Assembly (NCBI GenBank): GCA_024509875.1
Contig: JAMPIV010011350.1
Coordinates: forward strand, 124,001-188,000
Direction of reading: 5' to 3'
Source of the DNA: Oreohelix idahoensis
Taxonomy: Eukaryota; Mollusca; Gastropoda; Stylommatophora; Oreohelicidae
DNA: 64,000 nucleotides
A model generated the notes under the pieces. The model saw only the letters and a list, made by a program, of their open reading frames with translations, was not told the DNA's origin and searched no databases. Within the stretch, counting starts at the first letter, position 1. Each line of letters begins with the position of its first letter. Below are positions 12,073 to 22,840 of the stretch, piece by piece. Made by a program: the position numbers and the translations under genes.

Positions 12073-13280
12073 ACGGGGACAATGCGATCTCTTCTCCACT
12101 CCGTCAGTCCTGATTAAAGTTAAACGGCACAGGTGTTTTCTTTAGCCTACCCTATCGCACGTCGCTTAGCGAGTGTAGGTTGGATGGAGTTACGCGACTC
12201 TCCCCCCTCCCTGCTCGCGGTTAACAATCAGCGTACAATGTCAATTATCACAAACTATCGCCGGTCGTTAAGTAGCTATTAATTTGGTCAGCGTCTGATA
12301 GTTTAGTCGTATGATATTAAATAATAGGCACTTATAATAAATACGCACAATGAAATAAAACGTGAATTCTTTTCTGTCACTATCAGTCGCGCCTAGCATC
12401 TAAACCAGTCAGCTAAAACGGTCTCTTATTGGGTGAGAAAGCGTGTGGTGAAAATTAACATTATAACTGAACATCTGGTATGAAATAGCTACGCGTTATT
12501 TTATTTCACTAGTGTTAACAGCTAGAAAATCTAAGTAAATTATAATGATAAAAGCTAACACTTTTAATTGGTAAAAGCTAACACTTTTAAACACGTAAGC
12601 GCTAATTTCTATTACCAGAAAATCAGAATGAAAAATCCCCACGAATGCTAATAACACATTTTTCCACAATAATGGTTCTAGAACTGCGTGCTAAGACTAT
12701 CCAAAAATTCCGAGTGACAACTGATAGCAGGTTTAAGAAAACACAGTTTATATATCATTATATTTCTCTGATCTATCGATGATGTTACTTTTCACGTTAT
12801 TATGTGTAACGAGAATCAGAAACAGTTACAAGATAAAGGCTTACGGCCGGTCTTCCGGCGAGCGCTTTCGACCGGCATCAAAAAACTTATTACGTGTAAC
12901 GGGTTCTCTAAGATTTTGCTCGCGACTCGACATCAAAGCGTGAACTCGGGAGTTTTAGATTTCCCTTCGTAGACTTCAAAAGATTCTGTGTTTTTCACGT
13001 GCGGTCTGTCAGGTATCGTATGATTGACAGATAAGCTCGCGTGAGAAGACGAAGTAAACAAACCTGATTCGCTACCTGTTATGACGGGCAGGTCACGAAA
13101 GTTTGTAAACACTTCGTTTGCTTATGTTCAAAGAAAAGAGGCGGGACGAAAAAGTACGCTTGTGTAAGTAAACACAGGCAGTAAATGCATGTTTTAGCTT
13201 TGCAAATCATAGAACGCTACGAGATTACAAAGACTGTCAGATTACTGTAGGCTCTTTTTCCATTATACGAGTACGCCACA

Positions 13281-14195
13281 GTCTGCTGGAGCAAACTTTG
13301 GGACTGGTTGGCAAGGAAGAACATTCCAGCACCTCTGATTCATGCTATACAGAGCTTCTACAAGTCTTGCAGAAATTATGTGAGGACGGCAAACCATAAG
13401 TCAGAAGAGTTCAGGATCACTACTGGTGTAAGACAAGGTGATATCCTGTTACCTTATCTTTTCATACTCCTCATGGACGATGTCATCAGTTCATGTAAGG
13501 AGAGAAAAAGAAAGTATTCAGTGGGGTACTGGAAGATGAGACAGGTCTGTATTTCAGAGCTGGCATTTGCTGATGATGTTGCCCTGAATGCTAAATCAGA
13601 CGCACATCTCCAATCCAACCTGCAAGTCTGGAAGGAAGGGCTGGAGAAGAGAGGGATGGTCATAAGCAGCTCTAAAACAAAATCCATGGTGATATCACGA
13701 GAAGAAAGAAGACATCAGATTAAGCTGGGAGAACAGGTCCTGGAGCAGGTCGACCACTTTAAATACCTCGGAGCTTTTATAGACCGAAAGGGAGGCATCA
13801 AAGAAGAGTTCGTCACTCGAAAAGCAGCAGCTGGGAAACTTTTTCGGGCCATAAATCGAGGATTCCTCTGCAAGAGTGAGATTGGTAAGAAAACGAAGAT
13901 GGCTGTATACCGTTTCACCTATGTCCCAGTCTTGGCATATGGATGCGAGTCATGGGCAATGACTACAACCCACAAAATCCAGATCCAAACCTCAGAAATG
14001 AGGTATCTGAGAAAGGTGGTTGAAGTAAAAAGAAGAGACATGGTCCGCAACCAGACGATACGTCAAGGCCTAAAATCCCACCCCCTGCAGACCCAAGTAG
14101 AACAGTCCCAATTAAGATGGTTTGGCCATGTCTGCAGAATGGGAGAAGATCGGTTACCACGACAAGCATGGGAAACAAAGAGCCAGGGATCTTGA
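13281..14195 (+). pseudogene. LINE-A reverse transcriptase, second part
   Basis: Continues LINE-A after insert 2, in frame from GTC at 13281 (VCWSKLWDWLARKN). It carries the next RT blocks: LIHAIQSFYKSC, TTGVRQGDILLPYLFILLMDD, and LAFADDVALNAKS with the catalytic FADD. Then come KTKSMVIS, the thumb FKYLGAFIDRKGG, YVPVLAYGCESW and the C-terminal RWFGHVCRMGEDRLPRQAW. The frame ends at 14195 with a truncated tail; the copy at 62547-63173 runs on a little further in another frame. The 3' UTR reaches 14350 and the TAAG tail is cut by LINE-B. Confidence 0.9.
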
Positions 14196-14537
14196 CCCCC
14201 AGGACGACCCAGAGTCTGCTGGGAGGACAACATTAGACAATCTTTGAAGGACCGAGGACTAGAATGGAACCAGGCCAGGAGGAAGACAGCCGATAGGATA
14301 GTCTGGCGCTCTCTCTTCCAAACCTCTACACCTCACGGTAGAAGGGGAACGACTAAGTAAGTCCCCATCAAGGCCAGCTCCTTGACGTGGAGATGGGGCT
14401 CAAGTACAGCCATCAGCGGCTGAAAAACCAAGACTGGCCAGGCCCTCCTAGACTCGAGCAAGACCACAGTCTGCCCTAGCAAGTCAAGGTGCTGAAGACG
14501 GAGGCAACCAGCCAAGAGGCGCACCACAGCAATCAGG

Positions 14538-17096
14538 ATGCCACGCATTAGCGCTATGGGAAGTATGCCTATATCTGCAAAACGTTATGGCACTCGCCCT
14601 GTGACGGACACCCAGGCAGGCGCAGTGCCGGGCCCTCTGCCTCGGAAGGGCCCAACCCCTACTACTGGGGGTCCTTCTCAATTGCCCCGGGGAGCCAGGA
14701 GGCATGAGAATAGAGCTACTGGCCAAGCAAAGAAAAGACCATTTAAAATAATGCACTGGAATGCTGAAGGCGTCAATAGTAAAAAAGACGGCTACAGCAA
14801 AAAATTAGAGCTCGAAAATATCTTGAATGAAGAGCAAGTAAATGTATGTTGCTTGCAAGAAACCCACCTCAACAAAGACATAGCCTTCAAAATCAGAGGC
14901 TACCAGTGCTACCGATCTGACCGAATAGACAGGCGAAAAGGTGGAATACTGACACTCGTGAGGAATAACATCAGTGCATGTCAGCTTGAAACATATATGG
15001 AGGGGGCGGAATACCAGATGCTTCATCTCAAGACAGAAAGTTCAGAATTCCACCTGCTCAACTACTACTGTCCGAGCGACCGCCCACTGGCACTAGATAC
15101 AATCCCAGCAAAAGAAAGACTGATTGTATGCGGAGACTTCAACAGCCACTCACAGAGCTGGGGCTATGATCACATGGATAGGAGAGGTGAGGAGCTTGAA
15201 AACTGGCAGGATGACAATGGGCTTATCCTGATTAACCAGCCAATCGACCCACCAACCTTCTACTCGAGATCATGGCACACCACCTCTACACCAGACCTGG
15301 CATTCCACTCACCCAGCTTGGAGTGGAACACCACACGCGTTGTAGGGAAACAACTTGGAGGCAGCGACCACCGGCCAGTCTTCCTAATTGTGGAAAATGA
15401 ACTTGTCAAGGAGAGCAGCACTCTCTCTAGGTGGAACTACAAGAAGGCAGACTGGACAATGTACCAGCACCGTACTAGTATACTGGCTAGAGATCTGACT
15501 GTAGACAAAGACATCAATAAGCTAGTTGATGAATTCAGCAGATGCATATTACAGGCTGCTCGTGAAACAATACCTAGAGGGGCTCGTAAGCACTACAAAC
15601 CATATTGGAATAGTGAACTAGAGCAGCTGCACAACGACGTGGAAACATCTCGAAAGCAGGCAGAGACCAGTCCATGCCAAGAACACCACAATAACTACCA
15701 GCAAGCTAAGGCCAAATTTCAAAGGGCCAAGTTGCAGGCCAGGCGAAGAAGCTGGAAGGAGAAAACAGAGTCCTTGAACTTTGAAAGAGATACGAGGAAA
15801 CTGTGGAAGCTGGTAAAGCAACTTAACGATGAAGGTACAGAGAGAAACTCAAGGATTGCTCTGTACAAAGATGGAAACATCCTCATGGGAAAACAGGCAG
15901 CTGATCACTTTGCAGACTCCTTTGCTAAAGACAACAACATCGAAGTTAGCCCAGAGAAGCAACAGGAGACTCGTGAGAAACAACACGCAGGACGAGATGG
16001 AACCATACCTGAAGTTATGGAGGCACCAATCACATTCAGAGAACTGGAGCTTGCAATATCCAAATTGAAAATGAGAAAGTCGCCAGGAGTTGATGGAGTG
16101 TCCAATGAAATGATTAAGAACTTGGGAACCGCAGCAAAAACAAAGCTGCTGCAGATCTTCAATATCTGTTGGAACTCAGGCAGAGTTCCACAGACCTGGA
16201 GGGAAGCAATCATGATACCACTCCTAAAACCAGGAAAAGACAGTTCCACTGCCTCCAGCTACAGACCAATCAGCCTTACAAGCTGCCTCTGCAAAACAAT
16301 GGAACGTATCATCAACCTCAGGCTACAGTGGTACCTTGAAAGTGAAAACCTTCTTGTACCACAGCAGGCGGGCTTTAGGCAGTGTTATTCCACCGAAGAT
16401 CAGGCAACTTACCTTTCCCAAGAGATTGAGGATGCGTTCCAAGATAAGAAACTGGTACTAGCAGCATGGATAGATCTAAGAAAAGCATTTGACAAGGTTT
16501 GGAAAGAAGGGCTTCTGAAGAAACTGAGAAATTGTAGAGTGAATGGTAAGATGTACAAATGGGTGAAAGCATACTTGCATAACAGAAGAGCCCGAGTACA
16601 ACTAGATGGCCTCAAGAGTAAGAAAATTCTACTGCGTCATGGCGTCCCTCAGGGAGGGGTTCTGTCCCCCACACTTTTCCTAGTCTACATCAATGACCTG
16701 GTTGCTGAACTACCACATGGAATGAAAGTGGCAATGTACGCTGATGACCTGGTAATATGGTGCACAGATGAGCATGCAACAGTGGCCACCAAACTGCTAC
16801 AAAGAGCTATAGATGCCTTAACCTCATGGGCAAATAGATGGTGTGTCAGCATCAACACAGACAAGTGCAGCACTACGCTCTTCACCCTCTCTCCCAAACA
16901 AAAAGCTGGTGTCATCAAGATAAACAAAGAGCTCCTGAGAGAAGATAAACAACCCACCTATCTCGGAGTTACATTCGATGATAGGCTGACATGGAAGCAG
17001 CACATCAACAAGGCAGCAACAAAGGCCAGGAGGAAGCTAGCCATCCTGAGAAAAACTAAGTGGAACCACATGGGGAGCCAGCGGGAAAATACTTAG
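14538..17096 (+). pseudogene. LINE-B endonuclease-reverse transcriptase
   Basis: 852 codons from ATG at 14538. After a Pro/Gly/Arg-rich N-terminus comes the endonuclease (about residues 70-295): FKIMHWNAEGVNSKK, VCCLQETHLN, GGILTLVRNN, VCGDFNSHSQSWG, and LGGSDHRPVFL. The reverse transcriptase follows (about 480-780): KLKMRKSPGVDGVSNEMIKN, YRPISLTSCLCKTMERI, palm A AAWIDLRKAFDKVW, HGVPQGGVLSPTLFLVYIND, palm C VAMYADDLVIW, and TYLGVTFDDRLTWKQH. All catalytic residues of both enzymes are present. The frame ends at 17096 because of a one-base shift near 17050-17062, close to an A run; the protein goes on in the frame starting at about 17062. Without that shift the element would look whole. Confidence 0.9.
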
Positions 17097-18387
17097 TAAA
17101 GTTTACCAGCAGGGCATACGACCACACCTGGAATATGGGTCAGCTGCGTGGTGTCCAGCATCAAACACCACATTACAAGAGCTAGATAAGGTGCAAAACC
17201 AGGCGCTTAGGGTCATCACGGGGGCAATGAAATCAACGCCTATAGTGGAGATGGAGAAAATGGGGAGGATACAAGCACTGAGAGAACGCAGAGACACGAA
17301 AGTGCTAACACAGGCAGAAAAGTTCCTCTGTATGCCGAGCCATCCAATGAAGGACAGATTCCAAAACCTAGCAATGGGGCGACTGAAAAGAAGCAGCTTT
17401 ATCCACCAGGCCAAACGATTTCGTAGACAAACCTCAGACCTGCCTGAAGTTAACAGCCCTCTAAAGTCTGTGCCAGAACAAACCCCTTGGAGAGAGGAGC
17501 ATGGACTACCAGTACACATCCACACAAAAGTGAAAGGAATATTCGACAGGGATGAACAGAACAGCGTGCAACGTAGGACAGTCACTCTCAGTTTCCTGGA
17601 TGATAAATACCCACAGGACCTCTGGGTCCGAGTATACACGGATGGGTCAGCACAGAATGCAGTAAAGAATGGAGGAGCAGGAGTGTACATAGAATACCCA
17701 AACAACACTAGGGATACGGTCAGAGTACCAACGGGGAAATTCTGTAACAACTATGATGCAGAAGTCCAGGCAATCAAGGTGGCAACTGAGAAACTACTGA
17801 ACACCAATCTCGGTCCACAGCCTGTAGTATTCCTGACAGATGCAAGATCAGCACTCCAAGCACTTCAGTCCAGAAAATTGCCAGTTATACAGGCCCTACT
17901 TTCTGAACTGTGCAACCAGCGCAGGGTCGCCATGCAGTGGATACCGTCTCATTGTGGAATACCAGGAAACGAGAGAGCAGATGGACTGGCTAAAGAAGGT
18001 GCTGCAGACGAACAACCGGATGTACCAGTAACGTACCATCAGAAGAAAAAGATGATCAAATCTATCAGAAAGCCACCAACATCAACGCAGGATGACTACC
18101 AAGCTATGAACAGATCAGAACAAATAGTCATTCTGCGCCTCAGAACAGGACACAACCGCCTCCGCAGCCACATGTATACAAAATTCAAGATTGGCAATTC
18201 AGCCATGTGTACATGTGGACAGGCACCCCAGACAGCGGAGCACGTACTGCAAGATTGCCCCGAATATGATATATTGAGGCAAACCCACTGGCCCAGAGAA
18301 ACAACACTGGAAGCAAAACTATATGGACCCCTGTATGAACTACAAAAGACAGTGAAGTTTATACAAGAAACAACATTGCAGATATAG
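17062..18387 (+). pseudogene. LINE-B RNase H and C-terminus
   Basis: The continuation of the LINE-B ORF after the frameshift. It starts with the RT connection region (LEYGSAAWCPASN, LRVITGAMKSTPI). RNase H spans roughly 17625-18010: VYTDGSAQNAV (first Asp), AEVQAIKVATEKL (Glu), VFLTDARSALQAL (second Asp), and MQWIPSHCGIPGNERADGLA (His and last Asp), so all four catalytic positions are there. Near the C-terminus, CTCGQAPQTAEHVLQDCPEY is a zinc-binding CCHC-type tail common in these LINEs. Stop at 18385-18387, then a short UTR and the (GAA)n tail. Confidence 0.9.
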
Positions 18388-18440
18388 ACAATATATTTCA
18401 AGCGAACGAAAGAAGAAGAAGAAGAAGACTAAGTAAGTAA

Positions 18441-19100
18441 GTGATCAGGAATGTAACTGAGTATTCTATTGTGATCGGGAATGTAACAGAGTATTCTAGC
18501 GAGATGAGGAATGTAACTGAGTGTTCTAGCGTGATTAAGAACGTAACAGAGTATTCTAGTTTGATCAGGAACATAACAGAGTATTCTAGTGTTATCAGGA
18601 ATGTAACAGAGTATTCTAGTGTAATCAGGAATGTAACAGAGTATTATAGCGTGCTCGGGAATGTAACAGAGTATTCTAGCGTGATCGAGAATGTAACAGA
18701 ATATTCTAGCGTGATCGGGAATGTAACAGAGTATTCTAGTTACGAGCAGGGGTGTAATAGAGTATTTTAGCACTAACAGGAATGTAACAGATTATTCTGG
18801 TTACGAAAAAGAATATAGCAGAGTATTCTAGCATGATAAAGACTATAACAAAGTATTATAGCATGCTTTGGAAAGTAAAGGACTATTCTAACGTGATCAG
18901 AGCTGTAACAGAGTATTCTAATTACAGTCAGGAATGTAACATATTATTTTAGCTACGATCACGAATTTACCAGAGTATTCTAGTTACGGCCAGAAATAAT
19001 AACAGAGTATTCTAGCAACGGTCAGAAATAATAAGAGTATTCTAGCAACGATCAGAAATAATAACAGAGTATTCTAGCTACGGTCAGAAATTTAACATGA
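18441..19100. repeat. 31-bp minisatellite, block 3
   Basis: About 21 copies of the same unit as in blocks 1 and 2, starting right after the LINE-A tail. Towards the right end the units decay (gttacggccagaaataataacagag) and stop near 19100. Confidence 0.95.
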
Positions 19101-19671
19101 AATGGTGCTGTACCGGTATCGGCGTGGTGTAATTAAGTAACCGCTGTCACGTGGCATGCTGTATGGGTCTGCTTGATAACTATAAATATATGGGAATATT
19201 CAACTACAGTCACGTACGGTGTAGGCGTATTTCATAACAACAGTCACGTACTGTGTAGGCGTATTTCATAACTACAGTCTTTCTGCCTTCAAACAGTCAT
19301 CGATCCCTTTATGAACGTCCACGTATGACGGTGCACGCCTTATCACGTGAACTAAACACCAACACGTGCTCAAATGTGACAGTTTGCCCATATCTTCGCG
19401 TTATCAAAGACGAATCTACAGCAGCTTTCAACGATCCCTTAACTGATTGTTTGATAGGACATAGAAATAGCCAGCGAAGTCTTTTCGATTGCCATGATAA
19501 TATTACGCGTAAAATACATGTATAGAATGTAACGTCTTTTTTTGTCAGTTAACAGAATCTCAATAATTATAAAACATGCGTTATTTTATTTCATTATTTT
19601 ATTTTCAATACGAATAATATTGTTATATTAGTATATAGTCTTCCTCTTTATGCTGTCACCTTCGTTTCTTT
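19101..19671. other. unassigned sequence
   Basis: A short direct repeat of about 45 bp (cagtcacgtacggtgtaggcgtatttcata-type) occurs twice at 19208-19275. One small frame (19325-19525) has no motif. Otherwise AT-rich with nothing recognised. Confidence 0.4.
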
Positions 19672-20026
19672 GCTCGTGGTCCCTGTCTTTGTTCTTGTCA
19701 TATATTTCCCTTCCTTTGTTCTTGTCATACATTTCCCTTCCTTTGTTCTTGTCATACATTTCCCTTCCTTTGTTCTTGTCATACATTTCTCTTCCTTTGT
19801 TCTTGTCAGACATTTCCCTTTCTTTGTTCTTGTCATACATTTCCCTTCCTTTGTTCTTGTCATACATTTCCCTTCCTTTGTTCTTGTCATACATTTCCTT
19901 TCCTTTGTTCTTGTCATACATTTCCCTTCATTTGTTCTTGTCATACATTTCCCTTCCTTTGTTCTTGTCATACATTTCTCTTCCTTTGTTCTTGTCATAC
20001 ATTTCCCTTCCTTTGTTCTTCTTACT
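19672..20026. repeat. 27-bp minisatellite
   Basis: About 13 copies of CCTTTGTTCTTGTCATACAT plus TTCCCTT, nearly perfect. Because 27 is a multiple of 3, frames stay open on both strands and give 9-residue peptide repeats (YISLPLFLS; KGREMYDKN). These look like ORFs of up to 156 codons but have no start context, domain or neighbour that supports a gene. Confidence 0.96.
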
Positions 20027-20149
20027 TAAGGCTCTCCATGAAAAGTTAAAGGTAAACAGAAACGTTATAGAAAATATAACAGTACTTGAAATTATTTGGT
20101 ATAACTTTAACATACACTAATATGATTACTTGTTACATGCACTAACCGA

Positions 20150-20560
20150 ACAATGCAGGTGTGGATTGTGTGATTATAAAGTGTGGATTGGTGTCGTGCG
20201 TAAGACAGTGGTGAGAAATGTGTGACGTAAAAAGTATTTGTTGGTCTCATGTGTGAGATAATGGTGCGGATCGTGTGATTAAAACTGTTGGATGGTCTCT
20301 TGTGTAAGACAATGGTGCTGATCGTGTGACTAAAACGGTTGATTATTCTCATGTGATTAAAACTGTTGTTTAGTCTCGTGTGTGCAAGACAATGAAGCGA
20401 AATTTGAGATTGAACTTGATTGATATCCAATGTGTACGAAAATTGTGCGAAATGTGTAATTTAAAACATTTTGTCTGGTCTCATGCGTTGGACGAGGTGC
20501 AAAACGTGTGACTAACAAGTCTTGGCTGGCTTCGTGTGCAAGATAATACACATTGAATCA
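20150..20560. repeat. degenerate ~60-bp tandem repeat
   Basis: Six or seven worn units sharing GTGTGATTAAAACTGTTG, a 'ggtctcgtgtgtaagacaatgg' type core and 'gcgaaatgtgtga'. The period varies by several bases. About 20560-21160 to the right has no recognised content. Confidence 0.75.
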
Positions 20561-21164
20561 CACACAAGGAAAAGTATAGCGATGTTTTCTCCAAGTATAC
20601 AAGATAATTCACGTGTGGCATTTACATTGAGTACCTAAGATGAAAATACGTGTATGTAACAATTAAGGATTTGTTATATATCACACCAGTTGCTCTGGAT
20701 ATTGTTTAACGCAAAACAGTACATTTGAAACAAATTTTTGTAAGAATCTGAAATGCATCTTGATCAAAGTAAAATGACTTATTAACGTTTTCTACTGAAG
20801 TGTGTACGTGTAGACTTTTTTTGTGTGTGCAAGATTCTTTCGAAGTTATCTAATTTATTTTAATGAGATCTGGGATTGCTCAACATTCACTCACACAGCT
20901 CATAACTTCCGAATTTCCACAACATCCATACTTGAGTGTGTCTTTATCTTGACTGAGTCAGTCTAAGTCAACACGAGTATGGGTAAATTAAGTTTAATGA
21001 TGTACAGTTAAATAGATACAGGAGACCCATATGCGCATGTCTGACTTTAATGAAATCTGGAAAATAAGCTCTACATCCGGTCTGATTGTTCAATCAGCAG
21101 AGTCCTCAGATGGTAATATTTATGTCCCGGACACAATTCCCAGGTTTAGCAGCTGCTTTTCCAT

Positions 21165-21300
21165 TTTCAGACTTCGCGTATTTTGTTGTAACAACAATTC
21201 TGCTCTTCTCGAAATAGTTCATCAATTTTACATGAGTAAATTTTTTTTTCTAACCTTTCTTTACAAATTTTCTGGCAAGCAATTAAAATCTCGACTGGGC
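21165..21300 (+). repeat. dispersed repeat R7, copy 1
   Basis: Matches 26800-26925 in the same orientation. Shared segments are 'ttctgctcttctcgaaat', TTTTACATGAGTAAATTTTT and AAGCAATTA...AATCTCG...CTGGG. The two copies flank the GPB5-like exon region. Confidence 0.75.
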
Positions 21301-21479
21301 GTTTGACTCCTCGGAAGTTAACATGAGTGCAAAGTATTTTTAATTAGCTAATCATTTCTGTTGCTAACATTTATCAGGGTGGCTCGTCTTCAGTGGAGTC
21401 TTCTTTAGAGTCGTCATTCACCATGCTAAATCACCAATATTACTGTAACTTCTCTTCTCTAAGTGATCATTATTACAAT

Positions 21480-22415
21480 AATTCAATTTTAACTTTGTCA
21501 TCTTTATTATTACAGCTGAATGTTAACTTTGTCACCATTATTACTACAGCTAAATCTTAACTCTGTCACCGTTATTACTAGAGATAAACTTTAACTTTGT
21601 CACCTGTATTACTACAGCTTAGTTTTAACTCTGTCACCGTTATTACTACTACTCAATTTTAACTTTATCACCTTTATTACTACAGCTCAGTTTTAACGCT
21701 ATCACCTCAGCTCAATTTTAACTCTGTCACCGTTATTACTACAGCTCAATTTTAACCGTATTGCGTTTATTATTGCAGCTCAATTTTAACTCTGTCACCT
21801 TTATTACTTCAGCTCATTTTAAACTCTGTAACCTTTATTACTATAGCTCTAATTTAACCCTGTCACCTTTATTACTAGTACTACAGTTCAATTTTAACTC
21901 TGTCACCTTTATTACCACAGATCGTTCTTAACTTTGTCACTATTTTTTATAACAGCTGAATTTTAACTTAGTTATCATCATTAAAGGAACCAACCATTTT
22001 AAACTTCACTCTCTTGTTAAGAAGTTGAATTTCTATCCTCTTTTCGCAACGCTTACTGGGTTTTTTGTTGTAAAATAATTACTCCATGGCGAGGAGTTAG
22101 TCTTTTAGTAAACGCGCTGTGAATTTTTTCTTTCAGTGAAGCAGTTTAATACAGGGTACATGTCTAAGCAACTCAAATAAATAAACAAATTGATTATGAT
22201 CATACTAAAGAGAAGAAATTACGTGCACGTACATATTAAATATTTGTTTGAATAGTATACATAACTCCTTTTTTTAAACTTAGTCATCATAATTATTAGA
22301 GCTCATTTTTAACCTTTTCATTCTTTTAACAATAGCTCAGTTTTAACTTAGTCACCGTTGTGCAAAAGCTCACTTTAACTTAGTCACCACCATTACTACA
22401 TCTAACTTTTAACGT
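21480..22415. repeat. ~34-bp tandem repeat
   Basis: Units of the form TTTATTACTACAGCTCAATT plus TTAACTCTGTCACC, about 15 copies at 21490-21970. They are then broken by 300 bp of other sequence and resume with about four copies at 22280-22415. The inner block (about 21985-22280) has no recognised content. Confidence 0.85.
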
Positions 22416-22784
22416 ATATTTATTAATTAATTTTTATTATACAGTCTCTACTGTTACGACACATATCTGCAATGCGCGAATTTGTTAATGCACGGTAAAT
22501 AAATAGGGGAATAAAATCACTAAAACGCAAAAGTGTGCTAGCTCGTACACAATTTTTCAGGAGGTGAACATGCACTGCGCTACCGAGTAACACCGGGTGA
22601 ATGCGACAAACGCCACCTATCTGAACGATGTCACGAGGGCATGAATACACAAAACACACACAGCTTATGCCCTACGAGTGTGTATGGCATTGTCCTCACA
22701 ATCTTGCGTACTTTTCTTGATAAAACTATTTAATACTGTACCTCAAACATGATTAAGCGTCCTGGTTATAAGAACTCAAGTAAG

Positions 22785-22840
22785 GAGCCTCCCTGGATAT
22801 AAGATATATATATATCAGGGCTCCCAGGGAGGCACCTTTA
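22785..22840. repeat. inverted repeat (hairpin)
   Basis: GCCTCCCTGG at 22788 and its complement CCAGGGAGGC at 22827 flank an AT-rich loop with a short (TA)n run. Function unknown. Confidence 0.7.

Larger units (their letters stand above)
14363..18426 (+). mobile_element. LINE-B, nested in the tail of LINE-A
   Basis: The 12-bp sequence GACTAAGTAAGT occurs at 14351-14362 and again at 18427-18438. It is part of LINE-A's own TAAG tail, so LINE-B used that tail as its target. The element is 4064 bp, with a ~175-bp 5' leader, one long EN-RT-RNase H ORF with a single frameshift, and a (GAA)n tail (AAGAAGAAGAAGAAGA). There is no ORF1, so it is either 5'-truncated just before ORF2 or a single-ORF family. 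The domain order points to the Jockey/I group. Confidence 0.92.
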
